NCBI GenBank assembly: GCA_016794345.1
Contig: JAEUKE010000053.1
Location: 44,274 to 108,273 of the forward strand
Source: Myxococcales bacterium
GTDB lineage: Bacteria; Myxococcota_A; Polyangia; Polyangiales; Polyangiaceae
Direction of reading: 5' to 3'
DNA length: 64,000 bases
Both the position numbers and the translations under genes were made by a program. Positions within the stretch are counted from its first letter, which is position 1. Every line of letters starts with the position of its first letter. The notes beneath the pieces are model-generated. The model was not told the origin of the DNA. It saw only the letters and a program-made list of their open reading frames with translations, and did not search any database. Shown here piece after piece: positions 36,869 through 45,964 of this stretch.

Positions 36869-39800
36869 TCAGCGGGCCCGGCCTGCGGCGGCGAGCTGCT
36901 CGGCCAGATCGAGCGTCGCGGCGTGCTCGGGTAAGGCGCGCATGAACGCGCGGCGTAGGGTCGGGTCGGCGATCCGCCCCGCGCGCCAGAGGATCCGGTT
37001 GCGCGCGGCGATGAGGAGCTCCACCGCCTTCTGCTCGTCGCCCCACGCGCGCTCGACCTGGACGCTGACGAGGCGAACCAGCGCGTCGCCCTCCTCGGAG
37101 TTCTTGAGCTGGTCGATGCCCATCACGGCTTCGTCGATCTTGTAGCGCGCTTCCTCGAGATCACCCTGCCGGAGGGCGATCGCCGCGAGGCGGGCCAAGG
37201 TCTCCCACCGGAGCGCCGAGGTCGACATGTGCGTGAGGACACGCGAGAGCTCGGCCTTCGCGGCGGCCAGCTCTCCTCGCTCGAACAAGATGATCCCGAG
37301 GTAGTGGCGAGCGTGGCCCTCCTCGAGCTGGTTGTGGGAGCGGATCGCGTACGCCAGGCATTCGCGCTGGAGCTCCAGGGCGCGATCGCTCTCGCCCAGC
37401 CGGTGGAGCGCGAGCGAGAGGTTGTGCTTCGCCATCTGCTCGACCGAGTCGAGCCCGTGGACCTCCGCCTCTTGCTGGGCCGCGGCCAGCTCCTCCGCCG
37501 CGCGCTGGTAGACGCCGAGGATGAGGTTGTCGTATCCGACGTGGACCCGCGCAAGGCACGCTTGCCGGAGGTCCCCCGCCTCTTTCATGCAGCGGAGGAC
37601 CTCCGTGTCGTAGGCGATACACGCCACGTAGTCGCCGTCGAACATGGCCTGCCACGAGCGACACGTGAGGATGTGCGCGCGCCCGACGGGATCTTCCGCG
37701 CGCGCGAGCCCCGGGCCGAACGCGGCGAGGACGTCTTCGGCGAGCGCGCGGAGCCCGGCGCGCAACGCGGTCGAGACGATGTCGGGCAGCGCGCTCGGGT
37801 CGAACCAGAGCGTCGGGGAGAGCCTCGCGGATCGGACGACCTCGCGCGCGAGATCGATCAGCTCCAGATCGCCTCGTCGAGCCAAGCAGCGGATGAGCGC
37901 TGCGGCCGCATCCATCCACGGCTGCGTGCCCGGGCTGGTGAGACCGAGCGCGGCTCGGCCGTGCTCCGACCCGCGCTCCTGCTCGCTGCGCCAGAAGAAG
38001 GTCTCGCAGAGGATGGTGTGTGCGCGCGCGCGGCTCGCGTCGTCAAGCTGGGCCTCGAGCGCGCGCTCCGCGTGCCGGACGGCGTGCCCGAGATCGTTCC
38101 GCGCCAAAGACAGCCTCGCTGCCTCGAGGAAAAACCCCGCGGCCTCGCCCTGCGCCCCGGCCGCGAGCAGATGCTCGCCGAGCACCGCCGAGTCGCGCTC
38201 GCCGGCCGCGGTCAGCCAGGCGGCGGCGCGCCGATGGCCCTCCTCCCGGTCCTCGGGCAGGAGCATGCCGTAAGCTGCCTCACGCAGGAGGGGGTGCCGG
38301 AAGCCGAGCTCGGGCTGGCCTGCGAAGCGAGTCTGTCTGCGCGGGATCAGGAGGCCGTGATCCACCAGGTGCACGAGCCAGTCGCCGAGGTGGTTGCTCT
38401 CGGCCGCGTCGGGTCCGAGCAGCGCTGCGACGCCACCTTGCCAGAACGCCTCGCCGAAGACCGACGCCGCCCGCAGGATCTTTCGCGCGCCGGGGTCGAG
38501 GCGCAGGAGGCGGGCCTCCACCGAGGCGAGGACGTTGGGCGGGGCGGCGGCCGTCGCGGCTCCGCGCTCGACGCGAGCCGCGCAGAGCTCCTGGAGGAAG
38601 AGTGGGTTGCCGTCTGCGTGACCGACGATCCGGTCGATCGTCTCGGGGCTCGCGCGATCGCCAAGCGCCGCGGCGACGATCCGCTCGGCGGCTCGACGCG
38701 GGAGCCCGCCGAGCTGGATCCACTGGGACGCGGCCTCGAAGAGGCCCGCCGGCGCCGCCTCCTTCAGCTCGGGCCGTCCGAAGAGCGCGAAGAACACCGC
38801 CGCGTCGCCGAGGCGCCGGTGGGCACGCGCGACGATCTTCAAGGTCGCGCCATCGGACAGGTGCGCATCGTCCAGCACGACGGCCACGCCGCCGAACCGC
38901 GCGGCGAGCAGGGAGAAGAGCTGGATCGTCGCCCGCTCGATCTGATCGTGCATGAGCAGCGGATCGCGGAGCGCCGCGACGAGCTCGATCGAGGGTTGCT
39001 CCGGCTCGAGCCCGGCCGCCGCGCCGACGAACTCCGCCACCCGGCGGGCGTCGTCGGGGCTCGCCAGCGGGGCGATCGCCTGCTCGAGGGCGAGCCGTTG
39101 CTCCGCGCGGGGCGCGGACTCCGCGACCCCGAGCGCGCGCTTCACGAGCGAGCCGAGCGTCGCGTACGGCGTCCCGCGGCGCAGCTCCTCTGCTTTCGCC
39201 TCGAGGAGGGCCAGGGGCCGCGGCGCGCCGCGCGCGCGCTCGAAGAGCTCCCGGACGAGGCGAGACTTCCCCAGACCGGGGCCGGCGGTGACGATCACGA
39301 GCTGGGATGCGCTGTCGGCGAGGACCGCATCGAGCGTGGTGGAGAGCGCCGCCATCTCGCGCTCGCGCCCGATGAACGCGGAGCCCGCGGCGGGCAGGGC
39401 ATGCCGCTCTCCGCGGACGACGAGCCCCGCCGCGGTCATCTGCACGTCCAGCGCGCCGCCGATCAGGCTGCGCGTCGTCTCGTCCACCCGGATCTGTCCG
39501 GCGATCGAGGCGAGCTCGATCGCCCGCGACAGGAAGGCCTCGTCGGGCCCGTGCCTGGCGCTGGTCTGTCCGGAGACCAGCGCCAGGGGGAGCGCCGGCT
39601 CGGACTCGGCCAGCTCGCGCGCGGCGCTCGCGGCCTCCAGCGCCGCCTGCATCGCCGAGTCTCCGACAAATACGATGACGTAACCGTCATGGTGGTGCGC
39701 GAGCTGCGCCCCGCCGTGGCGTCCAGCGCTCGCGGCGGCCGCGCTCGCTGCCGCGCCCGAGGCCGATCCGACGCCGAGGATCGTCGCCATCCGTCGCTCG

Positions 39801-40693
39801 TCGGTCGAGACGGCCGGCCGTACGGCGTCGGGTGTCGTGGGGAGGCCGGCCTGGATCCGGGCGAGGGCATCCGCGACGACCCGCGCCGAGGCCGGTCTCT
39901 TCTGCGGTTCCTTGGCCAGCATCGACGCCACGAGATCGTCCAGGTCGGGCGGGACCTCCGCCACACGCGAGGAGAGCCGCGGCGTCTCCGCGAGGAGCAC
40001 CTCCGCGATGACCGCCGCGGCCGAGGGGCCAAAAAAGGGCGGCTGCCCGCTGAGGCACTGGAACACGACGCAGGCGAGCGCATAGAGGTCGACGCGCGCA
40101 TCCATGCTGCGCTCGCCGCGAGCCTGCTCGGGCGGCATGTACTCGGGGGTACCGACCGTCATCCCCGTGCGGGTGATGCCCGCCGGCAGCCCGGAGATGA
40201 GTGCGATCCCGAAGTCGAGGACCTTGACCTGGTCACACCCGCCGCCGACGAGGAAGACGTTCGCCGGCTTCACGTCGCGGTGCACGATCCCCAGCTCGTG
40301 TGCGCTGCTCAGCGCTTCGGCCACCTGACGCGCGATCAGGAGCGTCTCGTTCGTCCCGAGCACCCCTTGTCGCAGCCGCTCGGCCAGATCGAGGCCCTCG
40401 AGCCACTCCATCACGAGGTAGTGGCCGTCGTCGTACGTGCCGAAGTCGACGAAGCCGACCACAGCCGGGTGGGTCAAGTCAGCCAGGATGCGGGCCTCGC
40501 GCCGGAAGCGCTCGGCGCGCTCGTCCGCGCCGGGGCCCGTCGACACGAGCTTCACCGCGACGACGCGGTTCGTGCTCTCGTCGAGCGCGCGGTGCACGGT
40601 CCCCATGCCGCCGGAGGCGACGCGCTCGAGGAGGCGGTAGCGACCGGCGAGGACGGTCCCCGCATGGCCTTTGACCTGCACGCCCTCGAGCAT
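36869..40693 (-). CDS. Ser/Thr kinase fused to degenerate cyclase-like, AAA ATPase and TPR-type regions
   Basis: 1274 residues from ATG 40693; the open frame extends further but overlaps the divergent SRAP gene and has no similarity there. Kinase domain 16-280: ASGGMGTVHRALDE, AVKLV, HRDVKPANVFL near 134, DFGIA near 159, PEYMPPEQARGERS. About 299-430 resembles a class III nucleotide cyclase (RRMATILGVGS, HHHDGYVIVFVGDSAMQAAL, ELASIAGQIRVDETT) but lacks the metal aspartates. From about 440: ATPase module FIGREREMAAL with Walker A TAGPGLGKSRLV near 472, then about 400 residues of helical TPR-like repeats. This layout matches myxobacterial kinase/cyclase fusion proteins, including those described as TOMM-system fusions. 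Kinase motifs are intact. Confidence 0.9.
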   Translation of the reverse strand: MLEGVQVKGHAGTVLAGRYRLLERVASGGMGTVHRALDESTNRVVAVKLVSTGPGADERAERFRREARILADLTHPAVVGFVDFGTYDDGHYLVMEWLEGLDLAERLRQGVLGTNETLLIARQVAEALSSAHELGIVHRDVKPANVFLVGGGCDQVKVLDFGIALISGLPAGITRTGMTVGTPEYMPPEQARGERSMDARVDLYALACVVFQCLSGQPPFFGPSAAAVIAEVLLAETPRLSSRVAEVPPDLDDLVASMLAKEPQKRPASARVVADALARIQAGLPTTPDAVRPAVSTDERRMATILGVGSASGAAASAAAASAGRHGGAQLAHHHDGYVIVFVGDSAMQAALEAASAARELAESEPALPLALVSGQTSARHGPDEAFLSRAIELASIAGQIRVDETTRSLIGGALDVQMTAAGLVVRGERHALPAAGSAFIGREREMAALSTTLDAVLADSASQLVIVTAGPGLGKSRLVRELFERARGAPRPLALLEAKAEELRRGTPYATLGSLVKRALGVAESAPRAEQRLALEQAIAPLASPDDARRVAEFVGAAAGLEPEQPSIELVAALRDPLLMHDQIERATIQLFSLLAARFGGVAVVLDDAHLSDGATLKIVARAHRRLGDAAVFFALFGRPELKEAAPAGLFEAASQWIQLGGLPRRAAERIVAAALGDRASPETIDRIVGHADGNPLFLQELCAARVERGAATAAAPPNVLASVEARLLRLDPGARKILRAASVFGEAFWQGGVAALLGPDAAESNHLGDWLVHLVDHGLLIPRRQTRFAGQPELGFRHPLLREAAYGMLLPEDREEGHRRAAAWLTAAGERDSAVLGEHLLAAGAQGEAAGFFLEAARLSLARNDLGHAVRHAERALEAQLDDASRARAHTILCETFFWRSEQERGSEHGRAALGLTSPGTQPWMDAAAALIRCLARRGDLELIDLAREVVRSARLSPTLWFDPSALPDIVSTALRAGLRALAEDVLAAFGPGLARAEDPVGRAHILTCRSWQAMFDGDYVACIAYDTEVLRCMKEAGDLRQACLARVHVGYDNLILGVYQRAAEELAAAQQEAEVHGLDSVEQMAKHNLSLALHRLGESDRALELQRECLAYAIRSHNQLEEGHARHYLGIILFERGELAAAKAELSRVLTHMSTSALRWETLARLAAIALRQGDLEEARYKIDEAVMGIDQLKNSEEGDALVRLVSVQVERAWGDEQKAVELLIAARNRILWRAGRIADPTLRRAFMRALPEHAATLDLAEQLAAAGRAR

Positions 40694-40711
40694 ACGCGCT
40701 ACGACTAAGGG

Positions 40712-41482
40712 GTGTGCGGGCGCTTCACCCTGACGATCCCCAGCTACGAGGACCTCGCCTCGGCGCTGGGGATGTCTCCCGCGCCCGGGGCGGCCGAGCT
40801 GTTTCGCCCTCGCTACAACATCGCCCCGACCGACGCGACGTGGGTGGTGAGGCTCGGTCCCGAGCGCCAGCGGGAGCTCGCGCTGCTCGAATGGGGGCTC
40901 GTCCCGCGCTGGTCGAAGACGCTCATGCAAGCCGGACGACCGATCAACGCTCGCGCCGAGACGCTGGAGAAAAAGCCGGTCTTCCGTGAGTCGCTCGAGC
41001 GCCGCCGCTGCGTGGTCGTGAGCGACGGCTTCTTCGAGTGGGACAAAAGCGGACCGGTCAAACAGCCGCTCTGGTTCCGTCCGACGAGCGGCGGGCTCCT
41101 CCTCCTGGGCGGCATCTGGGACTCCTGGAAGACCGAGGAGGGGACACGCCGGCAGACGTTCGCCATCGTCACGACCGCGCCCAACCAGGAGGTCGCGCCC
41201 GTCCACGATCGCATGCCGCTCGTCCTCACCGGGCACGACGCCGACGCCTGGCTCGACGTGCCGCCGCGCGGCGCGCCGGCCGAGGTGACGGACGCCGTTC
41301 GCAAGCTCATCCATCCTCCGCCGGACGGCTCGCTCACGCCGACGCTCGTCTCCAAGCGCGTCGGCTCGGTGAAGAACGACGACCCGTCGATCCTCCTTCC
41401 GGACGCCCCGAGCACCGGCGCCGGCGAGACGCTGTCGTTGTTCGACCTACCGGCCGCGGCCGGAACGCGCCGCAAACACTGA
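40712..41482 (+). CDS. SOS response-associated peptidase (SRAP, YedK/HMCES-like)
   Basis: 256 residues from GTG 40712. Cys2, exposed after removal of Met, is in the required MCGRFTL start; other active residues are NARAET, the Glu in SDGFFEWDK, and His in HDRMPLVLTG. The protein crosslinks via Cys2 to abasic sites in single-stranded DNA, protecting them from breakage. The C-terminal 40 residues are Pro/Asp-rich and probably disordered. Divergent from the kinase-fusion gene with 18 bp between starts; followed 20 bp later by uvrA on the same strand, a repair pairing consistent with a shared transcript. Confidence 0.95.
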   Translation: MCGRFTLTIPSYEDLASALGMSPAPGAAELFRPRYNIAPTDATWVVRLGPERQRELALLEWGLVPRWSKTLMQAGRPINARAETLEKKPVFRESLERRRCVVVSDGFFEWDKSGPVKQPLWFRPTSGGLLLLGGIWDSWKTEEGTRRQTFAIVTTAPNQEVAPVHDRMPLVLTGHDADAWLDVPPRGAPAEVTDAVRKLIHPPPDGSLTPTLVSKRVGSVKNDDPSILLPDAPSTGAGETLSLFDLPAAAGTRRKH

Positions 41483-41502
41483 CTCGTGCTACGTCCTCGC
41501 AA

Positions 41503-44400
41503 ATGGTGAGAGGCGCCTCCGACGAGCTCGTCATCCGCGGTGCACGGGAGCACAACCTCTCGATCGCCGAGGTGCGCATCCCCAAGAACCGGCTCGTCGT
41601 CTTCACCGGCGTCTCCGGGAGCGGGAAGTCCTCCCTCGCGTTCGACACGATCTACGCGGAGGGCCAGCGCCGCTACGTGGAGTCGCTCTCCACCTACGCC
41701 CGGCAGTTCCTCGGCCAGCTGGAGAAGCCCAAGTACGAGCAGATCCGCGGCCTCTGCCCCACGGTCGCGATCGAGCAGAAGACCGCCTCGTCCAACCCAC
41801 GATCCACCGTCGGCACGACGACCGAGATCTACGACTACCTGCGTGTCCTCTTCGCGCGCGTCGGCGAGCAGCGGTGCCCCGTATGCGGGGGCGAGGTCAC
41901 GGGCCGATCGGCCGCGGAGATCGTCGGGGAGCTCGCGCGTCTGCCGGAGAAGACCAAGCTCGTCCTCGTCGCGCCGGTGGTGGAGCACCGGAAGGGCGAG
42001 TTCAAGGACATGCTCGACAACCTGCGCGAGCGCGGGTTCTCGCGCGTCCGCATCGACGGAAAGATCACCTTGCTCGAGGAGGTGACCGCCCTCGACAAGA
42101 AGCGAAAGCACACGATCGAGGTCGTCGTCGATCGCCTCGCCGTCACGTCGGACTCGCGCGCGCGCCTGACCGACAGCGTCGAGACCGCGCTCCGCGCCGG
42201 CAGCGGTCGCCTCGTCGTCGAGGTGGAGGGGGGCGAGGCGCGCACTTATTCGGAGGCGCGCAGCTGCGCGCGCTGCAACCAGAGCCTGCCGGAGCTCACG
42301 CCGCAGGCGCTCTCCTACAACTCGCCGCTCGGGATGTGCCCCGAATGCAGCGGGCTCGGCACGCGCCTCGAGGCGGACCCGAGCCTGCTCGTACCAGACA
42401 CCTCGCTCACCATCGACGAGGGGGCGATCGAGCCGTGGCGGAACGTGGCCGAGAGCACCGGGTGGACGTCGCGAATCGTCCACGCGCTCTGCGACAGGCT
42501 GGAGATCCCGCGCAACGTCCCGTGGAGGAAGATCCCCGCGAAGAAACGCGAGCTCCTGATGTGGGGCGCCGGCGACAAACGCATCGAAGTGAAATGGACC
42601 GGCAAACACTCGAAGGGCTCCTGGGCCATGAAGTGGGAAGGCCTCTGCCCGCAGATGATGCGGCGCTTCGAGTCGACGCAGTCGGAGTCGGCGCGGGAGA
42701 AATGGCGCCGCTACCTGCGGGAGGCACCTTGCCGCGCCTGCAATGGCCAGCGCCTCCGCCCCGAGGCGCGTGCGGTGTACCTCGAGGGCAAGAGCCTGGT
42801 GGAGGTGCTCGGCATGACGATTCGCGAAGCGCTCGCGTATTTCCAGGGCCTCCGCCTGACGGGGGTCCGCGCGGAGATCGCCGCGGAGGTCCTGAAAGAG
42901 GTGCGCCACCGGCTCGGCTTCCTGGTCGACGTGGGGCTCGACTACCTCACGCTCGACCGCGCGACCGCGAGCCTGTCCGGCGGGGAGGCGCAGCGCATCC
43001 GCCTCGCCGCTCAGCTCGGAAGCGAGCTCTCGGGGGTCATGTACGTGCTGGACGAACCGTCGATCGGCCTGCACCAGCGCGACAACCTCCGCCTGGTGGA
43101 GACGCTCGAGCGGCTCCGCGATCTGGGCAACACCGTCATCGTCGTCGAGCACGACGCGGAGACGATCTTGCGCGCCGATCACGTGGTGGACTTCGGCCCG
43201 GGCGCCGGCAAGCTCGGCGGTCGCGTCGTGGCGGAGGGGACGCCCGCCGACATCCGCGCCAGCGAGGAGTCGCTGACGGGGCGCTTCCTGGCCTCGTCGG
43301 AGAGCATCCCCACGCCCGGGGCCCGCCGGAAGCCGACCGGGTTTCTCACCGTACACGGCGCGCGCGAGAACAACCTGCGCGACGTGACCGCGCGGTTCCC
43401 GCTCGGTGTGCTCGCGGCCATCACGGGCGTGAGCGGCGCCGGCAAGTCGAGCCTCGTCGGACAGATCCTCGTTCCGGCGCTGCGCCGCCGCCTGGCCGGG
43501 GCGACCGATCAGGTCGGCGCACACGACGAGATCGAGGGCATCGATCAGCTCGACAAGATCATCGTCATCGACCAGCAGCCGATCGGCCGCACGCCGCGCT
43601 CCAACCCGGCGACCTACTCGAAGCTCTTCGACCTCGTCCGCGACGTGTTCGCGCAGACGAAAGAGGCTCGTGCGTATGGTTATGGTCCCGGTCGCTTCTC
43701 CTTCAACGTGAAGGGCGGCCGCTGCGAGGCGTGTGAAGGCGCCGGCGTCCGTTCGGTGGAGATGCACTTCCTGCCGGACGTGTTCGTCACCTGCGAGGCG
43801 TGCCGGGGCAAGCGCTACAACGAAGCCACGCTGCGCGTCCTCTACCGGGGGCGAACCATCGCGGACATCCTCAATACGAGCGTGAAAGACGCGCTCGGGG
43901 TCTTCGAGAACATCCCGCCGATCCTGCGCATCCTCGAGACGCTGGACGAGGTCGGGCTCGGCTACATCGCGCTCGGCCAGCCAGCGACCACGCTCTCGGG
44001 CGGGGAGGCCCAGCGCGTGAAGCTCGCGCGGGAGCTCGCGCGGCGAGACACCGGCCGCACGCTCTACGTCCTGGACGAGCCGACCACCGGCCTCCATTTC
44101 GAAGACGTGCGGCACCTGCTCGGCGTGTTGCAGCGCCTGGTGGACGCCGGCAACAGCGTGCTCGTCGTCGAGCACAACCTCGACGTCATCAAATGCGCGG
44201 ACTGGGTGCTCGACCTGGGACCGGAAGGCGGGGCGGGCGGCGGGACGGTCATCGCCGAAGGCACGCCCGAGGCCGTCGCCAAGATCGCGCGCTCCCATAC
44301 CGGTCGTTTCCTCGCCGAGATCGTCGGGGCACCCAAGGTGGCCCGCCCCAAGCCCGCCAAGAAGAAGAACGGCGCGGCGCAAACGAGCATTCGAACATGA
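41503..44400 (+). CDS. uvrA: Excinuclease ABC subunit A
   Basis: 965 residues from ATG 41503; the open frame extends to 41038 inside the SRAP gene but that part has no similarity. Two ABC modules: Walker A GVSGSGKSS near residue 36 and GVSGAGKSS near 643, LSGGEAQRIRLAAQ and LSGGEAQRVKLAREL signatures, VLDEPSIGLH and VLDEPTTGLH. Zinc modules CPVCGGE near 125, MCPECSGLG near 280, and GGRCEACEGAG / CEACRGKRY near 740. It is the damage-recognition subunit of nucleotide excision repair with UvrB. The stop overlaps the ATG of the GST gene (ATGA). Confidence 0.98.
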   Translation: MVRGASDELVIRGAREHNLSIAEVRIPKNRLVVFTGVSGSGKSSLAFDTIYAEGQRRYVESLSTYARQFLGQLEKPKYEQIRGLCPTVAIEQKTASSNPRSTVGTTTEIYDYLRVLFARVGEQRCPVCGGEVTGRSAAEIVGELARLPEKTKLVLVAPVVEHRKGEFKDMLDNLRERGFSRVRIDGKITLLEEVTALDKKRKHTIEVVVDRLAVTSDSRARLTDSVETALRAGSGRLVVEVEGGEARTYSEARSCARCNQSLPELTPQALSYNSPLGMCPECSGLGTRLEADPSLLVPDTSLTIDEGAIEPWRNVAESTGWTSRIVHALCDRLEIPRNVPWRKIPAKKRELLMWGAGDKRIEVKWTGKHSKGSWAMKWEGLCPQMMRRFESTQSESAREKWRRYLREAPCRACNGQRLRPEARAVYLEGKSLVEVLGMTIREALAYFQGLRLTGVRAEIAAEVLKEVRHRLGFLVDVGLDYLTLDRATASLSGGEAQRIRLAAQLGSELSGVMYVLDEPSIGLHQRDNLRLVETLERLRDLGNTVIVVEHDAETILRADHVVDFGPGAGKLGGRVVAEGTPADIRASEESLTGRFLASSESIPTPGARRKPTGFLTVHGARENNLRDVTARFPLGVLAAITGVSGAGKSSLVGQILVPALRRRLAGATDQVGAHDEIEGIDQLDKIIVIDQQPIGRTPRSNPATYSKLFDLVRDVFAQTKEARAYGYGPGRFSFNVKGGRCEACEGAGVRSVEMHFLPDVFVTCEACRGKRYNEATLRVLYRGRTIADILNTSVKDALGVFENIPPILRILETLDEVGLGYIALGQPATTLSGGEAQRVKLARELARRDTGRTLYVLDEPTTGLHFEDVRHLLGVLQRLVDAGNSVLVVEHNLDVIKCADWVLDLGPEGGAGGGTVIAEGTPEAVAKIARSHTGRFLAEIVGAPKVARPKPAKKKNGAAQTSIRT

Positions 44401-45026
44401 AGCTATTCTATTCGGGCACCTCCCCATTCGTCCGCAAGGTCCTGGTCCTCGCCCACGAGGTCGGGCTCCGGGACGCCATTCGCACGATCTCGGTCACGCT
44501 CTCGCCCACCGCGCCGGACGCGGAGCTCTCGCGGAAGAACCCGCTCGGCAAGATCCCGGTGCTCGAGCTCGACGACGGGTCCACCCTGTATGACAGCCGC
44601 GTCATCTGCGAGTACCTCGACGGGCTACACGCCGGCCCGCGCCGGCTGCCCGAGTCGGGCGTCGCGCGCTTCGACGTGCTCCGCGTCCAGGCATTGGCCG
44701 ACGGCGTCGGCGACGCGGCCGTCCTCGTCCGGTACGAAACGTTCCTCCGGCCGGAGGCGCTGCGTTGGGCGGAGTGGACGCGTGGCCAATGCGACAAGGT
44801 CGTCGCCGGGCTCGCCGCGCTCGAGGCGGAGCAGGCGTCGTTCGGGCCGCTCTTGGATCTCGGTCAGATCGCCGCTCTGGCCGCGGTGGGCTACCTGGAG
44901 CTCCGCAAGCCGCTCGAGGCCCACCCCGACGGCGCAGTCGACATGCGCGCGCGCTTCCCCAAGCTCTTCGCCTGGTATGACGAGCAGCGCGGACGGCCCT
45001 CCATGCAGAGCACCGAGCCGCGCTGA
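44397..45026 (+). CDS. Glutathione S-transferase family protein
   Basis: 209 residues. The N-terminal thioredoxin-like domain begins MKLFYSGTSPFVRKVLVLAHE, with PLGKIPVLELDDGSTLYDSRVICEYLD giving the cis-Pro and the glutathione-carboxylate region (blocks GKIPVLELDDG and LYDSRVICEYL); the C-terminal half is helical (LLDLGQIAALAAVGYLELRK). The serine near residue 9 fits the usual catalytic position of bacterial GSTs. Start overlaps the uvrA stop by ATGA, so translation is probably coupled. Substrate unknown; the 5' join to uvrA does not by itself imply a repair role. Confidence 0.9.
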   Translation: MKLFYSGTSPFVRKVLVLAHEVGLRDAIRTISVTLSPTAPDAELSRKNPLGKIPVLELDDGSTLYDSRVICEYLDGLHAGPRRLPESGVARFDVLRVQALADGVGDAAVLVRYETFLRPEALRWAEWTRGQCDKVVAGLAALEAEQASFGPLLDLGQIAALAAVGYLELRKPLEAHPDGAVDMRARFPKLFAWYDEQRGRPSMQSTEPR

Positions 45027-45048
45027 GGCCGAACACGAGGGGGCTGAC

Positions 45049-45960
45049 ATGTACAACGCTCACCAGCTCGAAGCGAACGCAAGCCGCGTCGGTGATCACG
45101 AGGTCGCCAGTCTGAAGATCACGGAAGACGAGCGCCGCACGGGGCGCATCGATCCCCAGCGGCTCGCGGAGGCGAAGCGACTCTTCTCGTCCCAGGGGTA
45201 CCTCAGGGTGGAGGACCTCTTCACCCCCGACCAGATGCGTGCCTTCGATCGGCAATACAGATCGAAGAACGCGAGCCTGCTCGCGGCGACGAACAAGGCG
45301 GACAGCAGGCCGCTCTTCACGCTCCAGATCGAGGGCGCGTTCGCCGACGCCCAGGTGCTCGACAACCCGCTGCTTCGACCGCTCCTCTCCCACTTCCTGG
45401 GGGAGGACTTCATCGTCGCGGCGGTCTCCGCGGTCGCGTCGTTCCCCGGCGCGCCAGACCAGTTTCTGCACCGGGACGCGGAGCAGCTCTTCAGCGAGGA
45501 CAACGAGATCGACAAGGATCTGCCCGTGACCACGATCACGATGCTCGCGCCCCTCATCGATTTCACGCACGAGACGGGGTGCACGCGGGTGTGGCCGGGC
45601 TCTCACCGGATCGCGGGGACGGAGGCGGGGCTCGCCGTGGGGAGCCTCGATCCGGAGCTGAGGGTCGGCTCGGTCCTCCTGACGGACGGTCGGGTGCTCC
45701 ACCGGGGCGCCGCGAACCGGTCGGATCGAGTGCGTCCGCTCTTCTATCTGACGTTCCACCGGAGCTGGTTCCGCGACTTCGGCGGGTACACCGAGCGTCC
45801 GCCGATCCTCGTATCCGACCGCGAGCTCGCGCGGCTGGACCCTGGGGCACGGGCGCGCTTGGCGTGGTTTCGCGACGCCTACGCAGGTATCCGGCTGAAG
45901 TACCTGGTCAAGCGGAGGCTGCCGCCCTGGCTGCGGCTGCGGATCTCGCGCGATCTGTAA
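45049..45960 (+). CDS. Phytanoyl-CoA dioxygenase (PhyH) family Fe(II)/2-oxoglutarate enzyme
   Basis: 303 residues. Start at ATG 45049 follows GGGGGC-type upstream sequence and is 22 bp after the GST stop. Double-stranded beta-helix ligands: H-x-D in FLHRDAEQLF near residue 141 and distal His in DGRVLHRGAANRS near 218; the 2-oxoglutarate-binding Arg is likely that of SDRVRPLFYLTFH. GYLRVEDLFTPDQM is a common N-terminal block. The family hydroxylates diverse substrates including lipids, halogenation precursors and secondary metabolites. No biosynthetic partner is adjacent except the GST. Stop is 4 bp from the convergent TSUP gene. Confidence 0.85.
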   Translation: MYNAHQLEANASRVGDHEVASLKITEDERRTGRIDPQRLAEAKRLFSSQGYLRVEDLFTPDQMRAFDRQYRSKNASLLAATNKADSRPLFTLQIEGAFADAQVLDNPLLRPLLSHFLGEDFIVAAVSAVASFPGAPDQFLHRDAEQLFSEDNEIDKDLPVTTITMLAPLIDFTHETGCTRVWPGSHRIAGTEAGLAVGSLDPELRVGSVLLTDGRVLHRGAANRSDRVRPLFYLTFHRSWFRDFGGYTERPPILVSDRELARLDPGARARLAWFRDAYAGIRLKYLVKRRLPPWLRLRISRDL

Positions 45961-45964
45961 CCGC

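Noticed and set aside
36869..40693. TOMM biosynthetic cluster around the kinase fusion
   Set aside because: No YcaO, SagB-like dehydrogenase or precursor peptide was found in the flanking 10 kb; only the fusion protein resembles TOMM systems.
40694..41314. N-terminal extension of the kinase fusion protein
   Set aside because: Overlaps the divergent SRAP gene and contains no kinase sequence; kinase homology starts right after ATG 40693.
41038..41502. N-terminal extension of uvrA
   Set aside because: Would overlap the SRAP gene in another frame; UvrA homology begins at 41503 with a proper ATG.
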